Assembly (NCBI GenBank): GCA_900660155.1 | Contig: CABFPE010000056.1 | Span: forward strand, 1,651,661-1,715,660 | Origin: Hofstenia miamia | Lineage: Eukaryota; Xenacoelomorpha; Acoela; Hofsteniidae | Direction of reading: 5' to 3' | Length of the DNA stretch: 64,000 bases | Part shown: one piece after another, positions 36,401 to 50,600 of the stretch | Position numbering within the stretch: the stretch's first letter is position 1 | How the letters are laid out: the number at the start of each line of letters is the position of its first letter | Made by a program: the position numbers and the translations under genes | The notes under the pieces: model-generated | What the model was told of the DNA's origin: nothing | The model's input: the letters and a program-made list of their open reading frames with translations, nothing else | Database searches by the model: none

Positions 36401-39400
36401 AACAATTTATAACTTTTACTTGTAGAATTTAATGAAATCCCGAACTTTTCTATGGTAAGAAGAAGATTATTCTTCATTTGGAAATTCGCACTTGAAAATA
36501 GAGCAAATTTCTACTAATATTATTGAAACAATTTATAACTTTTACTTGTAGAATTTAATGAAATCCCGAACTTTTCTATGGTAAGAAGAAGATTATTCTT
36601 CATTTGGAAATTCGCACTTGAAAATAGAGCAAATTTCTACTAATATTATTGAAACAATTTATAACTTTTACTTGTAGAATTTAATGAAATCCCGAACTTT
36701 TCTATGGTAAGAAGAAGATTATTCTTCATTTGGAAATTCGCACTTGAAAATAGAGCAAATTTCTACTAATATTATTGAAACAATTTATAACTTTTACTTG
36801 TAGAATTTAATGAAATCCCGAACTTTTCTATGGTAAGAAGAAGATTATTCTTCATTTGGAAATTCGCACTTGAAAATAGAGCAAATTTCTACTAATATTA
36901 TTGAAACAATTTATAACTTTTACTTGTAGAATTTAATGAAATCCCGAACTTTTCTATGGTAAGAAGAAGATTATTCTTCATTTGGAAATTCGCACTTGAA
37001 AATAGAGCAAATTTCTACTAATATTATTGAAACAATTTATAACTTTTACTTGTAGAATTTAATGAAATCCCGAACTTTTCTATGGTAAGAAGAAGATTAT
37101 TCTTCATTTGGAAATTCGCACTTGAAAATAGAGCAAATTTCTACTAATATTATTGAAACAATTTATAACTTTTACTTGTAGAATTTAATGAAATCCCGAA
37201 CTTTTCTATGGTAAGAAGAAGATTATTCTTCATTTGGAAATTCGCACTTGAAAATAGAGCAAATTTCTACTAATATTATTGAAACAATTTATAACTTTTA
37301 CTTGTAGAATTTAATGAAATCCCGAACTTTTCTATGGTAAGAAGAAGATTATTCTTCATTTGGAAATTCGCACTTGAAAATAGAGCAAATTTCTACTAAT
37401 ATTATTGAAACAATAGTCTATGCAGTTGATTAAATTTTCAAATTTGTAAAAGAAACATCTGTTCAAAACCCTATTTTGATCGAATTTAGATAAAATTAAA
37501 ATCGATTGCTGGGTTTTTTATCTAAGTGATGCGTTGGTAACATACTCCTTGTATTCATACGGTTGCAAACAGCTGTTTTTTCGATATTAATTTGCTTATA
37601 CTCTTTGGATATACAGGAGCTGTAATGTTCATATTATGCAACATTTTGCTTAGGATAGAGAATCAGGGGCACGCTTGAAGATTTTTACAATAACAGCAGA
37701 AGGTGAAATGAACAAAATGACTAAAGGAGTATCTAGGCATGTATCCTTACCATCTATTCTTGAAGCAGTCAATCACCGAGTCGGAACTTAAAGATCAAAT
37801 GAGTTTCACGAACTGGGCGCTGCAAGATCCTGGTCATTTTGAACATTTATTGTGATGTGTATGTACATGTACAGCCTTGTTCATAATAGTTCGGACCGTT
37901 TATATAAGTCTAATTTTAAGCGACCATATAGCCCATCATTTTCCAAATAGCCATCTCTCCAATATACTTTCAAGTATTTTGACGTCAAACGCGAGCAAAT
38001 TCCGGAAAGACGGGCTAAATTTGTTTGGAAACAGCTCGTTGTTTTGGAAGGGCGCCCTGATTTCGCAAATGGCCCAATTTGCCCGGCTCTCTTATAATGT
38101 GAAATTATTAAAGATATTTGCTTTAATAATGGAAGAAATTCGCAAACTCTTACTGTTGAATTGTTTCCAGGAATTTTGAAACTGTTATTTTTCGTATTTC
38201 GAAGGTATAATGACATAAGTGCTCAGCAACTGTCAGAAATGTTAAGATTAGACCAAACAGCTGACAGGTACATTCTGAAATAGACATTCACATTATCAAA
38301 GTACCAGCAACAACCAAGAGAACAAGGTCAATGTGAAAAACATTAGTCCGAACTATTATGCACAAGGCTGTATATAGTTTTGGAATACATATGATTGTAT
38401 CACTTTCTGCAGTAATTCTAAAATCTTCATGCCTGCTAGTGCCCCTGATACTATCCTATTTTATTATTATTATTATTAAATAGATTTATTACCTTAACAC
38501 AGGTCTACAAATATATTATATAATATGAAAATTACATCAAAATTATATTTTGCGTTACTTTTGGCCAGCCTTGTATTGTAACTCTCAATATAGACCGTCT
38601 GTGATAAGAAAAGCTGCAAACATTTTACTAAGTCTCGAAAATGTTTACAGTTGCTAGAATATCAGTTTAAAGTGCTGATAGCATCTCGTGACTAGCTTGA
38701 ATTTATGTACAAGAGATTTATTGACATTTCAAAAAAGCTATGTATAGATAAATGCGAAATTTGTTAATAACGCCTGACTACTTGACAACTTAAAAAGTTT
38801 ACGCAGCATATCGATAAGGCATCCATAAAATTAAAGTACGTAAATGAGGTATCATTTCGCCTCTGTTTTTCTGTCTGTATGTCAGCAGGATTTCTCAAAA
38901 ACTAAAATATGGATCTTTATGAAAAAAATCGAGATAAGTATTGGTCTACTATGCATCCCATTAAATTTCCAGACTAATCCGGATTGTCGTCTGGAAACTA
39001 GAAGCAAAGTCTTTTTACGAATTTCAAGAGACAAGTTGTGAATGATTGATATAACCTAAACTACTTGGGGAGGGTGTTTGCAATCTCGGATTGTTCCACA
39101 TATTTTCAATTTATAATTCGCCTATTTATTAAAATTATTATTAATTGGTGCATATTTCAAAGGCTTTCAATGAATAAGTTTTGTGAGATTAACATGCAGC
39201 TTGCATTCGAAAGAATTTGAAAATCGAATGATAAATGTTCACTTCAACCCAGAGATCGACTGTATCAACATCTAAGCAACAACGACTTTGACTAAAAACT
39301 GATTTGTTAGTCATTATTCCCCAAAATATTATAATTGTCCGACTGATAATATCAGTACTCAAGAAAAAACTAAATAACCAATTCCATAGTTTAGATATCC

Positions 39401-42400
39401 ATGGTTATAGTGTTGGGATTTTAAGGAAAATTTATAAATATCAACACAATATGAAAAAAATTCTTAATGTAAATTTGTTGGGTTCCCAATGAAATTATTT
39501 TTCGATTTTCAAAACTAGTAAAGATCAAATTTGTTAATTTTCAGAGCAATGACATGCAATGATAAATGAAAATAAAATTGATAATCAGTTCATCGTTATA
39601 CAATCATAGGTCGAAGTAACTCCTAATGGGTGCACTTAAACATTGAGGATCCAAGAAAATCAAATTTTTTCCAACTCTTTTGCGGGCATATAGATTTTTG
39701 AATAAAAATCAAACATTGTTATACTTAAATTCAATTTGTTTGGACTGTTAGAGAAAATTAAAGCAATTAAAATTAGTGAAGATTTTAAATGTCACTTTCT
39801 TGTATTGTAAAACCCATAAATATTTCAACTAGTTCTAAATTTACTGCATAACTCATACTCAGAAGTTTTATAATGCTATTAAAGATATTTGTTACTTTCA
39901 GGTATTGGTTTTCATGTAGGATTTGCACTACCGTTTTTTGAAGACGAAAGGGTAAATTTGTAGCAGTTATTGTTGAATGTCATCTTTCCACAGTTATTAA
40001 GAGAGAATGCCTCCATCTTTACATTGCTCTGGATTTAACATAACTGAAAAGACTATGTAGTCCATCAATAATGAATGTAACACGTGCAAAGGTCTAAATC
40101 TCATAATCGGAAACCGGGGCTGCCATATTCACTTCACAAAGATTTAATAGTGCTTTTGGCTAAATTTGGATACATTTGAAAGACAAAGCAGATGGATTAT
40201 ATATTTCATAGATAAATTTTCTCTCTCTGAATCCATAGAAAGGTAAGCATGGCCCTATTCATGTAATTCGTTTCCTTTAGGAAGTACAGAGGCAAGAGTT
40301 ATGGGTGTAGATGATTTACTGTATGAAATATAAAGTAAACAACATTGAATTAGTTTATAGTTTGTTTTGATTCTCAGTTTCATTTTTTACTAAAGTCTTA
40401 GTTTGATATTTACTTTAAATTCAATGACTTATAGCTTAATTTGAATGCGTTAATTTGATTAGCTTATATGTTAAATTGATTGAGTTATGTTTTAAATTGA
40501 ATGCAATAATTTGAATGCGTTAGTTTTTAAATTGAACGGTAAAAGGTGCATTCTGATGTGAACTGCAATCTTCGCAAATTTTGTGTGAATTTATTAGAAG
40601 AAAAAGTTCGCTGTTCAATTGATGGATATCAACTTTTTAAACCTTTTAACAAAAAGGCTTTAAATTTTTTAATCAAAAACCGTTCCTTGATTGAATTCGA
40701 AGACTTGAAAAATATACACCATTTTTTGATGAATCTGATTTTTAATTTTATATATCAATTGGAAAGTATTGAAATCATTTATAAATATTAAAGACATTTT
40801 TTAAAAATTCAAGTGCTTTTGTTGGTGAAATTATTGGGAGAAGGTCCAACCCTAAGATTCCAAAGGTCGACTTCACTACTTCAATCATACTCGAAATATG
40901 GAAATAATCCTGATAAAATTATTATGTGTTTACAAAAATTGTTGAATAGTTGATGCGATTTCATTTAAAAGCTTCAGAAACAAAATCATTGAAAATGCAT
41001 TTTATTGAAATCGTATAAGTTGGCGAGGACAAATAAGAGACAAAGCTTATCTTCGCTAGTAAGTACTGCAAAAACAATAAGTAATGTGCGAACAAATAAT
41101 TACGTTCTTTCACGTTTCATTTTATGGCTTAATAGCGATCATCGTTATTATAATAGGAATCTTGACAGTGAAGAAACTTCAAGGAATTAAAGCTAAAAAT
41201 GGCATGCTCACTGGATTTACTCAGATGATCTTGATTTCCGAAATCTATGCTGTAGCGATGTTGATACTCACCAATTTCTTTGCATTAAGTAAGATCCAAG
41301 AAATTCCATTACATTTGATAGTGGGAGCAAATTCTCTACAAAGCAGTTTCGTACTCTTACTTACTCTTACACTTCTAAGCGAGTTTGAGAAAAGCATACT
41401 TTACAAAAAAGTTTTTCGCAAAGATTGGCAGTACTTATTAACAATTGGATTCTTTGTACTGATAGCACAGCATGCCTCGTCTTGGTATATCAATGAAAAG
41501 TCGTTGATGCGTTTACTATTTTTTATGTCTATAATTAGAACAATCACTGCGATTGCATTAATTGTTTTAGCCTACAGAAAATCAAGAATGATGAATCAAG
41601 ATTCCTTTGAATTCAAATTGCTCCAAGTCGCTACAATTATCCTCATATACAATGTGTTTCGAACTTCAATTCTTTGGCTACAATCGTACTATCTTTTATT
41701 GAGTTTTGGATTCATGACCGTATGTTACCTTGGAATAATTTTTAAAATGTTGGGCTCTTTCGAACTTCTATGCGATTCTACTATAATATATCTTCTCTTA
41801 ATTAGAAAGTCAAATTGCCTTGAACCGCAAGAAAGCTGTAAAGAAATTTTGTAAATTACTAAATTTATAATTGAAATTAATTCATTTTCCTAATCTTTCA
41901 ATTAGACACATTGATGACTTAGCAAATTAACTTCCGCAAACACTACCAGCAGCATAGTCTAAGTAATATACTTTTAAAAGAGAAAAACTATGTACGAAAA
42001 GTCACTTATTTACCATTGTTTCTGATAACGGTAAATCAGTGATAAGGTTGGAACACGTATGGAATTTTAGCTGAGGTCTATCAGGATAAATCAGGTCAGG
42101 TCTAACGCGTCGCAAATCAGATCCAAAAAAACAGAATCAAAATGAAATTTGACGGCATCCCCTTTGCTTAATCAATTTAATATCATTTTGGTTTTGTTAT
42201 ATCAAAAACATCTAGTTGACGCACTATGAATTTCCATCATTACATATGTTATATATGTCATAGGCTGGTACAAAACAAAAAAATGATGGACTTAATAACA
42301 ATATACAATTATAATATTCTACCTATGCATATGCAACGTCAATGACAAATTTTGTCATTTACATCAAGGACATCCTAAATAATATCAAAGTATTTTAAAT

Positions 42401-44651
42401 AATTATTTAATTAGAATAATTTTCTGTTCTCTTAGAATATATTAATACGTAAAAGGTGGGTTTGCATTAAATACAGTGCAAATCAAAAATGAAATATAAT
42501 TCTAGAAGAGGATAACATTACTTTTATAAAATCCCTTCTTTTATGGACATCAAGATTAAACAGGTTATAATCAGATCAGGTATTGATACTGAAGTGCGAC
42601 GGGTCTGGTCAGCTCTGAAATGCAGGTGTACTCATCTTTAATCAGTGATTTAGTTAACTAATTTCTCTTCAAAATAAATCAATAAGGACTCACAGAGCTA
42701 CTTTTCTCAACAAACACAAAGTCTGCCTTCAAAAATTATAGCTTGTCTCGTATTTTCAAGAAATCAAGGCTTTGCAAAGGCCTATAGGGCGCTATAGCAA
42801 GACAAATGAGATCGCCAATTGAATTTGAGTAAAAACAATATCAATACACGTTCTCTACAAATTGTGAAAGAAGACAAAACTACATGCGGTTAAACATAAA
42901 TGCAATACGTCGATCATAAGTTTGTAAGGAACTACAAAATATTGAATGAAAATATGAAAAAAGTTTTGGGTAATTCTAGTGAATAAATCACTATGTTCAT
43001 AAAATAATAATCGAAGGAACCATCGGTTTTCCGCTTAAAAACAGACATGGGTAAAATCACAAATATATCGCAGCATATATCGGATCCTTGATCACGAGCT
43101 AATGATGCCAAATGTTGTCGATATTGACAAAGACTATGTCGCAGAGTAGATAACTAAGTAACAAACACATCAGCAAGAAAAGCTATTATTTCTTATGTAG
43201 TTTATACAGCGATTTTGAAATTAGAAAGTGATATTTGTTAAATAGGATCAAAAATAAAAAATCTACATTTGAAACATTTCACTATTAAAGAATTGAATGC
43301 AAAATACGCACCCTCGGAGAAAAATGCTTCATCACTTGCTTCATCAAACGCAGAAAGCTTTTCTTCAATAGCTTTCAAAGTAGCACTTTTCGGTCGTTGA
43401 GATTTCACGGAAGAAGTCTTTTTCATAGAACTATAACCCGAGGTGGATCCTTCGTCAAAAGACTTTCCTGTATTCAGGTCATGACATGAAAGCAAATCTT
43501 GCTCCAAAATGCCAACATGAGATTTCGTCTCAGTACTGCATTCAGTGTCGTCATCAAATTGAGTGAGAAATAGTTTCCTAAAAGAATGGAACATAAAATG
43601 TATATGGACATTTGACCTGGATTTTGTGCTTAGTTTGTAGTCACTTTTGGTACAATACTTAGATACCGTTAAGTTTTTTAATATCAAAGTTGGTGTTAGT
43701 AATTAAACTTCACACTTCTATTCAAGTGATAGTGATAGGCCATACTTTCACTGATTTAATAATACTAAAAGCTTTGTGATACAAAGCCATCAAACATATT
43801 GTAATATTGTCTTTTCCCAAGAGCGCTCGCCCATTTACATCTAGAAACATACTTTGTTTCAGTTTCAGCTTTAATTCAGTTTGAGATTTCTTATTGAATT
43901 CGGTTTCAGTTTACATTATCAAACATTCGTCAAAAACCCATCAAACAAACGGCAAACATCTCGTTTATGGCTAATTAGTATAAATTAACTGGTTTGCTAT
44001 GAAAAGGACGATTTTTATTGATCTTAAACCTTGAAAAATTGACCTAACGCACTGAAAAAAACAATTGTTCCTTAATATTGTTTACATATTTCTTGATTGC
44101 TTTGGCAGCAACAATCTGTCACTATGTGCAATTCAATAATTTGAATAACTATAAATAGAAATGCTGTTTGAGAAACTGATTTTCATTTAAAAAATTGACC
44201 AAACGAAGAATTTTTTACCCGAAATTGACTTTATTGACCACCTAAACCCAAAAATTTACCAAATAGCCCATATTGACTTTATAACCGCACTAGCTATGAC
44301 TTGTGCACCGTTCGTTTTTGATAAAATTGTTATGAAATATTTTCTGCTAATAAATGTGTATATATATATATATATATAGAAAGAAAATATGACAATGGAA
44401 AAGTATGTAAATTTCAGCGAACATTGCAATTTAATTGATCTTGCTTTTAGAATTGTATTGATACTCAAAAATTGAATAACAATGATTATTCACACTATAC
44501 ATATAACCACTGTAAAACAACACATTGAACAAATTTTCAAGTAAGCCTTGCAATGCAGTTCATGTAAATGAGCCTGTTCCAATGAGGATTTCTATGAAAA
44601 AAAGTTGTTTTGTTTAAAATTTGACGTACTAACTTTAACTGTGATTGATAN

Positions 44652-44689
<38 letters not shown>

Positions 44690-47600
44690 TCTGGTGTACA
44701 GTAATGATACATGCAGATGAATTGATATTTTCAGGTGAAAGAAATTGGCTGGATTATATAATTAAAGAATTTTGTAATCAGTTCACAGTGGGAAAAATAC
44801 TTTAAGCTAATAATCATTGGGTTAAATTTCTGGGAATGAGTTTACGAAAAAAAATTACCGGTTTTGATTTATCTAAGGAAGATTACATAAACACGTTATG
44901 TGAAATTGATAATCTATCGAATTATCGTACTGCAACTAGCAAACTGCTTTGTATATCAGCTGTTAGTCGTCCTGACATTAGTCTTGAAGTTGCTAAGATG
45001 CTATCACAAAATTGTTCTCCAAGTGAATTTTGGCTTCATAAAGTTAACAAATTAATACGTTCTTTGAAACATGAAAGCCTATTTTTGTCATTTACCAGGA
45101 GTTCGCATAATGATTCACTAGATTTATATTCTGACGCGTCTTTCGGCAATCCCAGCTGGGGAGAATTTATGTTGTCCAGGGGCCCCGATTTCATATTTTG
45201 GTACTCGAAAAAGTTACACAGAACTACCCGTAGCGCGCTATCAGCAGAAACCATAGCGTTAGTTGATGCGTTGGACTCATCATGCCGTATTCGACATATT
45301 ATTTATGCTATTATTGGTCAATAGCTTACTATTAAAGTGTTAACAGACTCTTAATCACTGGTTTGCGGTGTTCAATCTTGCGGTATCCATCGTTCGGACT
45401 AGACACTGAATTTTATTGATAGTAAATCCATGTTAGCAGATGGTTTGACAAAGTTTAGCAAATTTTCCAAATCAACAATTCAGGAACTGGTTTGGTCATG
45501 AAGGAAGAAGTGGGGAATGTGAACTTCGCATGCTACAAACAACCTGTTAACAGTCTGGTTATAATTTGTTTTAAGCATTATATTTTTAATTAGATGCAAA
45601 CGACCGTACAATAAGGTCATACAGGGCTACTTAATATGTTAGGAAGGCCCTGGGTCATATTTTTATTTGTGTTATAATTTTACAATAGCCACATAGTATC
45701 CTGCGCATTTAAATGTCTTTAGACGTATTCTCTTGGTTCGACAGAACAAATAACATATACTAGATTTGATCATTAACTCAACAAAAAGCTCTCGAAAAGT
45801 TCACAAAATTGATTAGGAGCTGTTTGTATACGAAACGGAAGTCTCCGAATAAGGGCTTTTGCTTTTCCATATTTTATACACGTCAAACGTTCAACAAGAT
45901 GCTTGACATCTAGAAAATCATGTAAATAAAAACTTTTTTATGATGATTTCAAATTTCGAATACTTATAGTTTATGATGATAAATAGGTATCACATGAGAT
46001 ATTTTCAAGTGAGATGTATAGACCATAGATTTTGTAAATTTGGTCATCCATAAAGTACAGAAAAATTTGAAAATTAAATGTTTAGTATGACATATGAAAA
46101 CAAGAGTGGCAGAGCTCCTAAGTATTAATATTATAAATTGAATGAAGAAATTCCCATGGAATTTGATTCAGTAAGTTGTGAAATAGGCTGTAAAAATTCT
46201 TTCCCTAATATGGCGAAATCGTTGTCACTGTAATTAAAAGGTAAATTTTTTGAAAATTATATTTTGGGAAGCACGCGCCATCAGCAATATCACCAACACG
46301 CGTTCTTAATCCAGGAACCTTCTTAAGTGTAGAATTAAAAAATTCTTTCATTGTAATTGTCAAAATCAGTGTGCACTTAAACTTTGGACAGATGTAAAAA
46401 TATTGTCGGATGGAAGATTGCCAATTACAGGAATATAATCCAGTAAATAGTCATAAATTGTTTGTTAATAAAACCAAAAATCATGTAACCCAATGATATA
46501 ATTAATCATTGAAACTATATGAATAAGAAACATCAGTGCATATTTGAAAAATCTATTTTCTAAATAATAAAAATTTAAAATTGTAAAATATTTTAATAGA
46601 AAAAATACTTTGTTATTTTGAGGTCATCAACTTTGCAATCAAACAAGTTAGCCATCATCCGAAGATTATCTTGCTCGATGAGTTCAACTTCATCTTGAAG
46701 TACTTTGACCTCGTCCATGTACGAATTTTTCTTAAAAAATATAATTACTCTAAAGAAGAACAATGGCTTTATAAAGAGATTCATTTTAACGATAATGACA
46801 GTGCTTACAAAAAAATATAAAATGAAGCATGAAGAACTTTATGAGCATCATTAGACAGAATTTGTATTGGAATTTCCAAATATTGGAAAATAAAATTAGT
46901 AAGTTTAATACTACCTAAATGTTTATCCTAAAAAGTTTTAGTTATCAAACAGATCAACGTAATATCAAATTTATAATTGGAGATGCTTACAAAATCAGCT
47001 AAGACGACAGAAATACTTAACATTGGTAAAAGAGGTGGAATATGAAAAAATCGTCCCTAAAATTCGACGTAATTAAACTAAAAATATTTACTTCATTTTT
47101 TAACCACTCGTGATCCTTCATTTCGTTGGTATCTTGTTTATCCATATTTCTAATCGCTTCGTTGGCAGCAGCTTCTTTTACTGATGTTATTGTCTTATTA
47201 GTATGAAAAGTTACATCTGTTTTGGTTTTTGTAAGTACCTTGGCCAAGAACTCTAAATATGTGGAGGGTGAATTCACAAAAGTTACACCGGGGAATGTAC
47301 ATCACAAATTAATATTAGAATTTTAATGGTGATAGAAATTAATCACTATACGCATTTAGCAACATTGTTATGTGAATGCATGCAATTTTTCATGTATACT
47401 TTGCTAAATTCAGTAGAGCGGCAATTTTGGAGGAATAAGATGTAGAGTTTAGAAGTTCAGCCAACTCTGATAAATAATACTTTCCTATTTTCTTTACATC
47501 TTCAGTCAATAATGAAGCAATGAAACTTGATTGATTGATTTGCTAAAGATTATGAAACGAAAAGATTGAAAGAATTAAAGTGATCAAATAAATAATGGAA

Positions 47601-50600
47601 AATAAAGTGAGCAATGCGTGTCAAATAAATACAAGTGGACATCAAGTGCCCAATGGAGAGAGTGGAGAGCAATAAACACCAGCTCTTTCAGTACTTTTGC
47701 TGCACACTCAAGGAAATTTCATCTAAAAACGGGGACTAGATACTTAAAAGTTGAACTTTGAACCAAAGTACGAATTCAAATTCTAGGTAAGATACAATGG
47801 CGAATTAGCGGATGTCTTGAATTTTGTAATGAGCCTACATTAAAATCACATTTCAAAATTACAGTAGTTGAAGAAAATCCCAATTTTTGGATTTATTGTA
47901 ATTATTATGTTTTTGGCAACATCAAAAATTACAAATGGAGATGATTTTTTTTAATAGGAAAACAATAAACTTGTTAATGATGCTACAAATGACTAGCATC
48001 AATATCGTTAGTATTCTTGCCAAAGTGAAATATACACTGACAGAACCTAATATTGAATAAATGTTAAAATCACATTTCAAAATTACAGTAGTTGAAGAAA
48101 ATCCCAATTTTTGGATTTATTGTAATTATTATGTTTTTGGCAACATCAAAAATTACAAATGGAGATGATTTTTTTTAATAGGAAAACAATAAACTTGTTA
48201 ATGATGCTACAAATGACTAGCATCAATATCGTTAGTATTCTTGCCAAAGTGAAATATACACTGACAGAACCTAATATTGAATAAATGTTAAAATCACATT
48301 TCAAAATTACAGTAGTTGAAGAAAATCCCAATTTTTGGATTTATTGTAATTATTATGTTTTTGGCAACATCAAAAATTACAAATGGAGATGATTTTTTTT
48401 AATAGGAAAACAATAAACTTGTTAATGATGCTACAAATGACTAGCATCAATATCGTTAGTATTCTTGCCAAAGTGAAATATACACTGACAGAACCTAATA
48501 TTGAATAAATGTTAAAATCACATAAATTACCAATGAACTAAAATGACACTGTTTAGTTATAGTAAATCGAAGTTTAAAACAAGAAATATCAGCATAGCAA
48601 AACAAAAAACAACCATACAATCCATTTCTATAATGAAATATATAAAGGTAAATGAAAATTTAGTAAAGTATACAAATACACAGTAAAGATGTATTCGTGA
48701 TGGTCTCCTTTAAACGCACACCACAAACACACTTTTTAATAAGAATATATTATTTTACTAGTTAGATTTCTTTCAAAAAATCTACAAACCGGACATTTCA
48801 TCAAAGGTGTTCTGCATGTCTTGAAGTTCTTGTTCGTAGAGTAAAATTTTATTCTTATCAGCTACGCTGCCAACATCGCGATACTCCCTCCAATAGTCTA
48901 GAACCTTATGCTCATCTTCCACCTCTTTTTCTTTTCTTTTGATTTCGTTACCCAGCTCTAAAATATTTAGAGTTGATCAGTAGAAGTTCAAAATAATGCC
49001 AAGCCAAAACAATAATACCAAATTGCCACATTTTCTATGTGAAAGACTATTAATAAAAGTATACGACTTTTATCGTATTAATAGATATAGAATGTTAATT
49101 GCCATAGTTTTCGGGCTATAAGATGTACATAAAATAAACATATTTGTAAAAAAAGGCAATGCGCTTTATATTATGGTGTGTCCTATTGTCCGAAAAATAT
49201 CGTGCACGATTAATTTCTAGAATTATTTTAATTCCTTTAGCTCGAAATAATAAACTTTTACTGTTACTATTAAGACTAGGAATCAGCTGATTGAATAGTA
49301 ATCTATATTTGGGAAATACTAAACAAATTCTTCACGAAAATTTATTCGGCAAATCCTGACAGAAATCGCTCTACAACTCAGATATAACAAGAATTACATA
49401 TATAAAATTATTCACAAATAGGGTAAATTTGTCTGACTCACAAATATTTATGCTATTAGTTGCTATATTATAGAAATTGTTCAATGTATATATTTTTATC
49501 AGGGTAGAAGAAAACAAAAAAACTTTTTAAAATGGTTTTTTCAAAATTAGGGGACCTTCAGTGTTCAAATTTATGAATTGTTCACAATCCTGGATACAAT
49601 GCACGGCGTAATTCAAGATTGTGACGTTTGAATCAGAAAAATACACTGAAAGCAATTCTGAAAAATAAGTATCAACAATTGTAATTTGTTTGAAAGAATG
49701 CACTGATATTATTAATAATAATAATTATTATTATTATTTGACAGCAGTTGGGACAGCATGCTCCTGACACGCTTTCAAGTTCTCTCTCAAATATACTACA
49801 AAATGATATTTTCAAAGGAATTAATAACCTAGTATCAGCTGAATCTTACTTATTATCAAAGACTAAAACAAATTTACACAACCTTTTTGCAAAGCTACCA
49901 AAATAAGAAGCTGCAGAGGCTCTTTATTTTTTATTTAAGAAATCCATAAATGAAGAATGTCAATCAATACAATGCACAGATATCGCTACATCTATGGACT
50001 TCACAGATGCAGACAATGAAGAGATGCCTACAAAACCCCATCAACATCATTCCAAAAATCTATAACCAAGTAAATACCTAAAGACACAGATATTTGTTTG
50101 CATTGGTAATTCTTTGCTAAATAATGTTAGAAGTGATCGTTTTCTACGTAATCAGAAAGTAGCATTCCATTCTTACTCAGGTAGAAACACTACTGGAATA
50201 AACGAAATAGTCCAAATGTATCCTGATACTAAAATAAAGACCATAATCTTAAACACTGGTACAATTGATGTTATAGATAATGAATCCAATGTCAACTATC
50301 TAAAGGAATTTGAAAGTGATTTACGTTCATTAATTGAAACTGTGAAGTACAAGTTTAACCCAGATAAAATTATTTTACTGGAAATTCCTGTGCTGGCAAA
50401 AGAAAACAAGCTGTACTTGAATAAATCTATATTAAGATATAATCAGGTCATGAAAGATATGTCAATGAGAAATTCATATATTTAAATAATTGAAACTTTC
50501 AAGTATTTTACTTGCATAACCCCCACAACAATAAATATGAAACTTATGTCAAGATATGGAATTCATCTATCATACAAGGGCCTTGCTCTTGTAGTAAAAA

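Noticed and set aside
36025-37410. CRISPR-like or coding tandem repeat
   Set aside because: Units are contiguous with no unique spacers, and stops occur in the frames checked; it is a satellite array in a eukaryotic intron.
41005-41190. ORF overlapping the start of the 7TM gene
   Set aside because: Different frame, basic random composition and no homologue in the paralogous copy.
44605-44805. ORF with an Ile-Tyr run
   Set aside because: Translation of a TA microsatellite across an N join.
47922-48331. Repeated 61-codon hydrophobic ORFs on the minus strand
   Set aside because: They arise from the 224-bp tandem unit, lack conserved features and sit in an intron.
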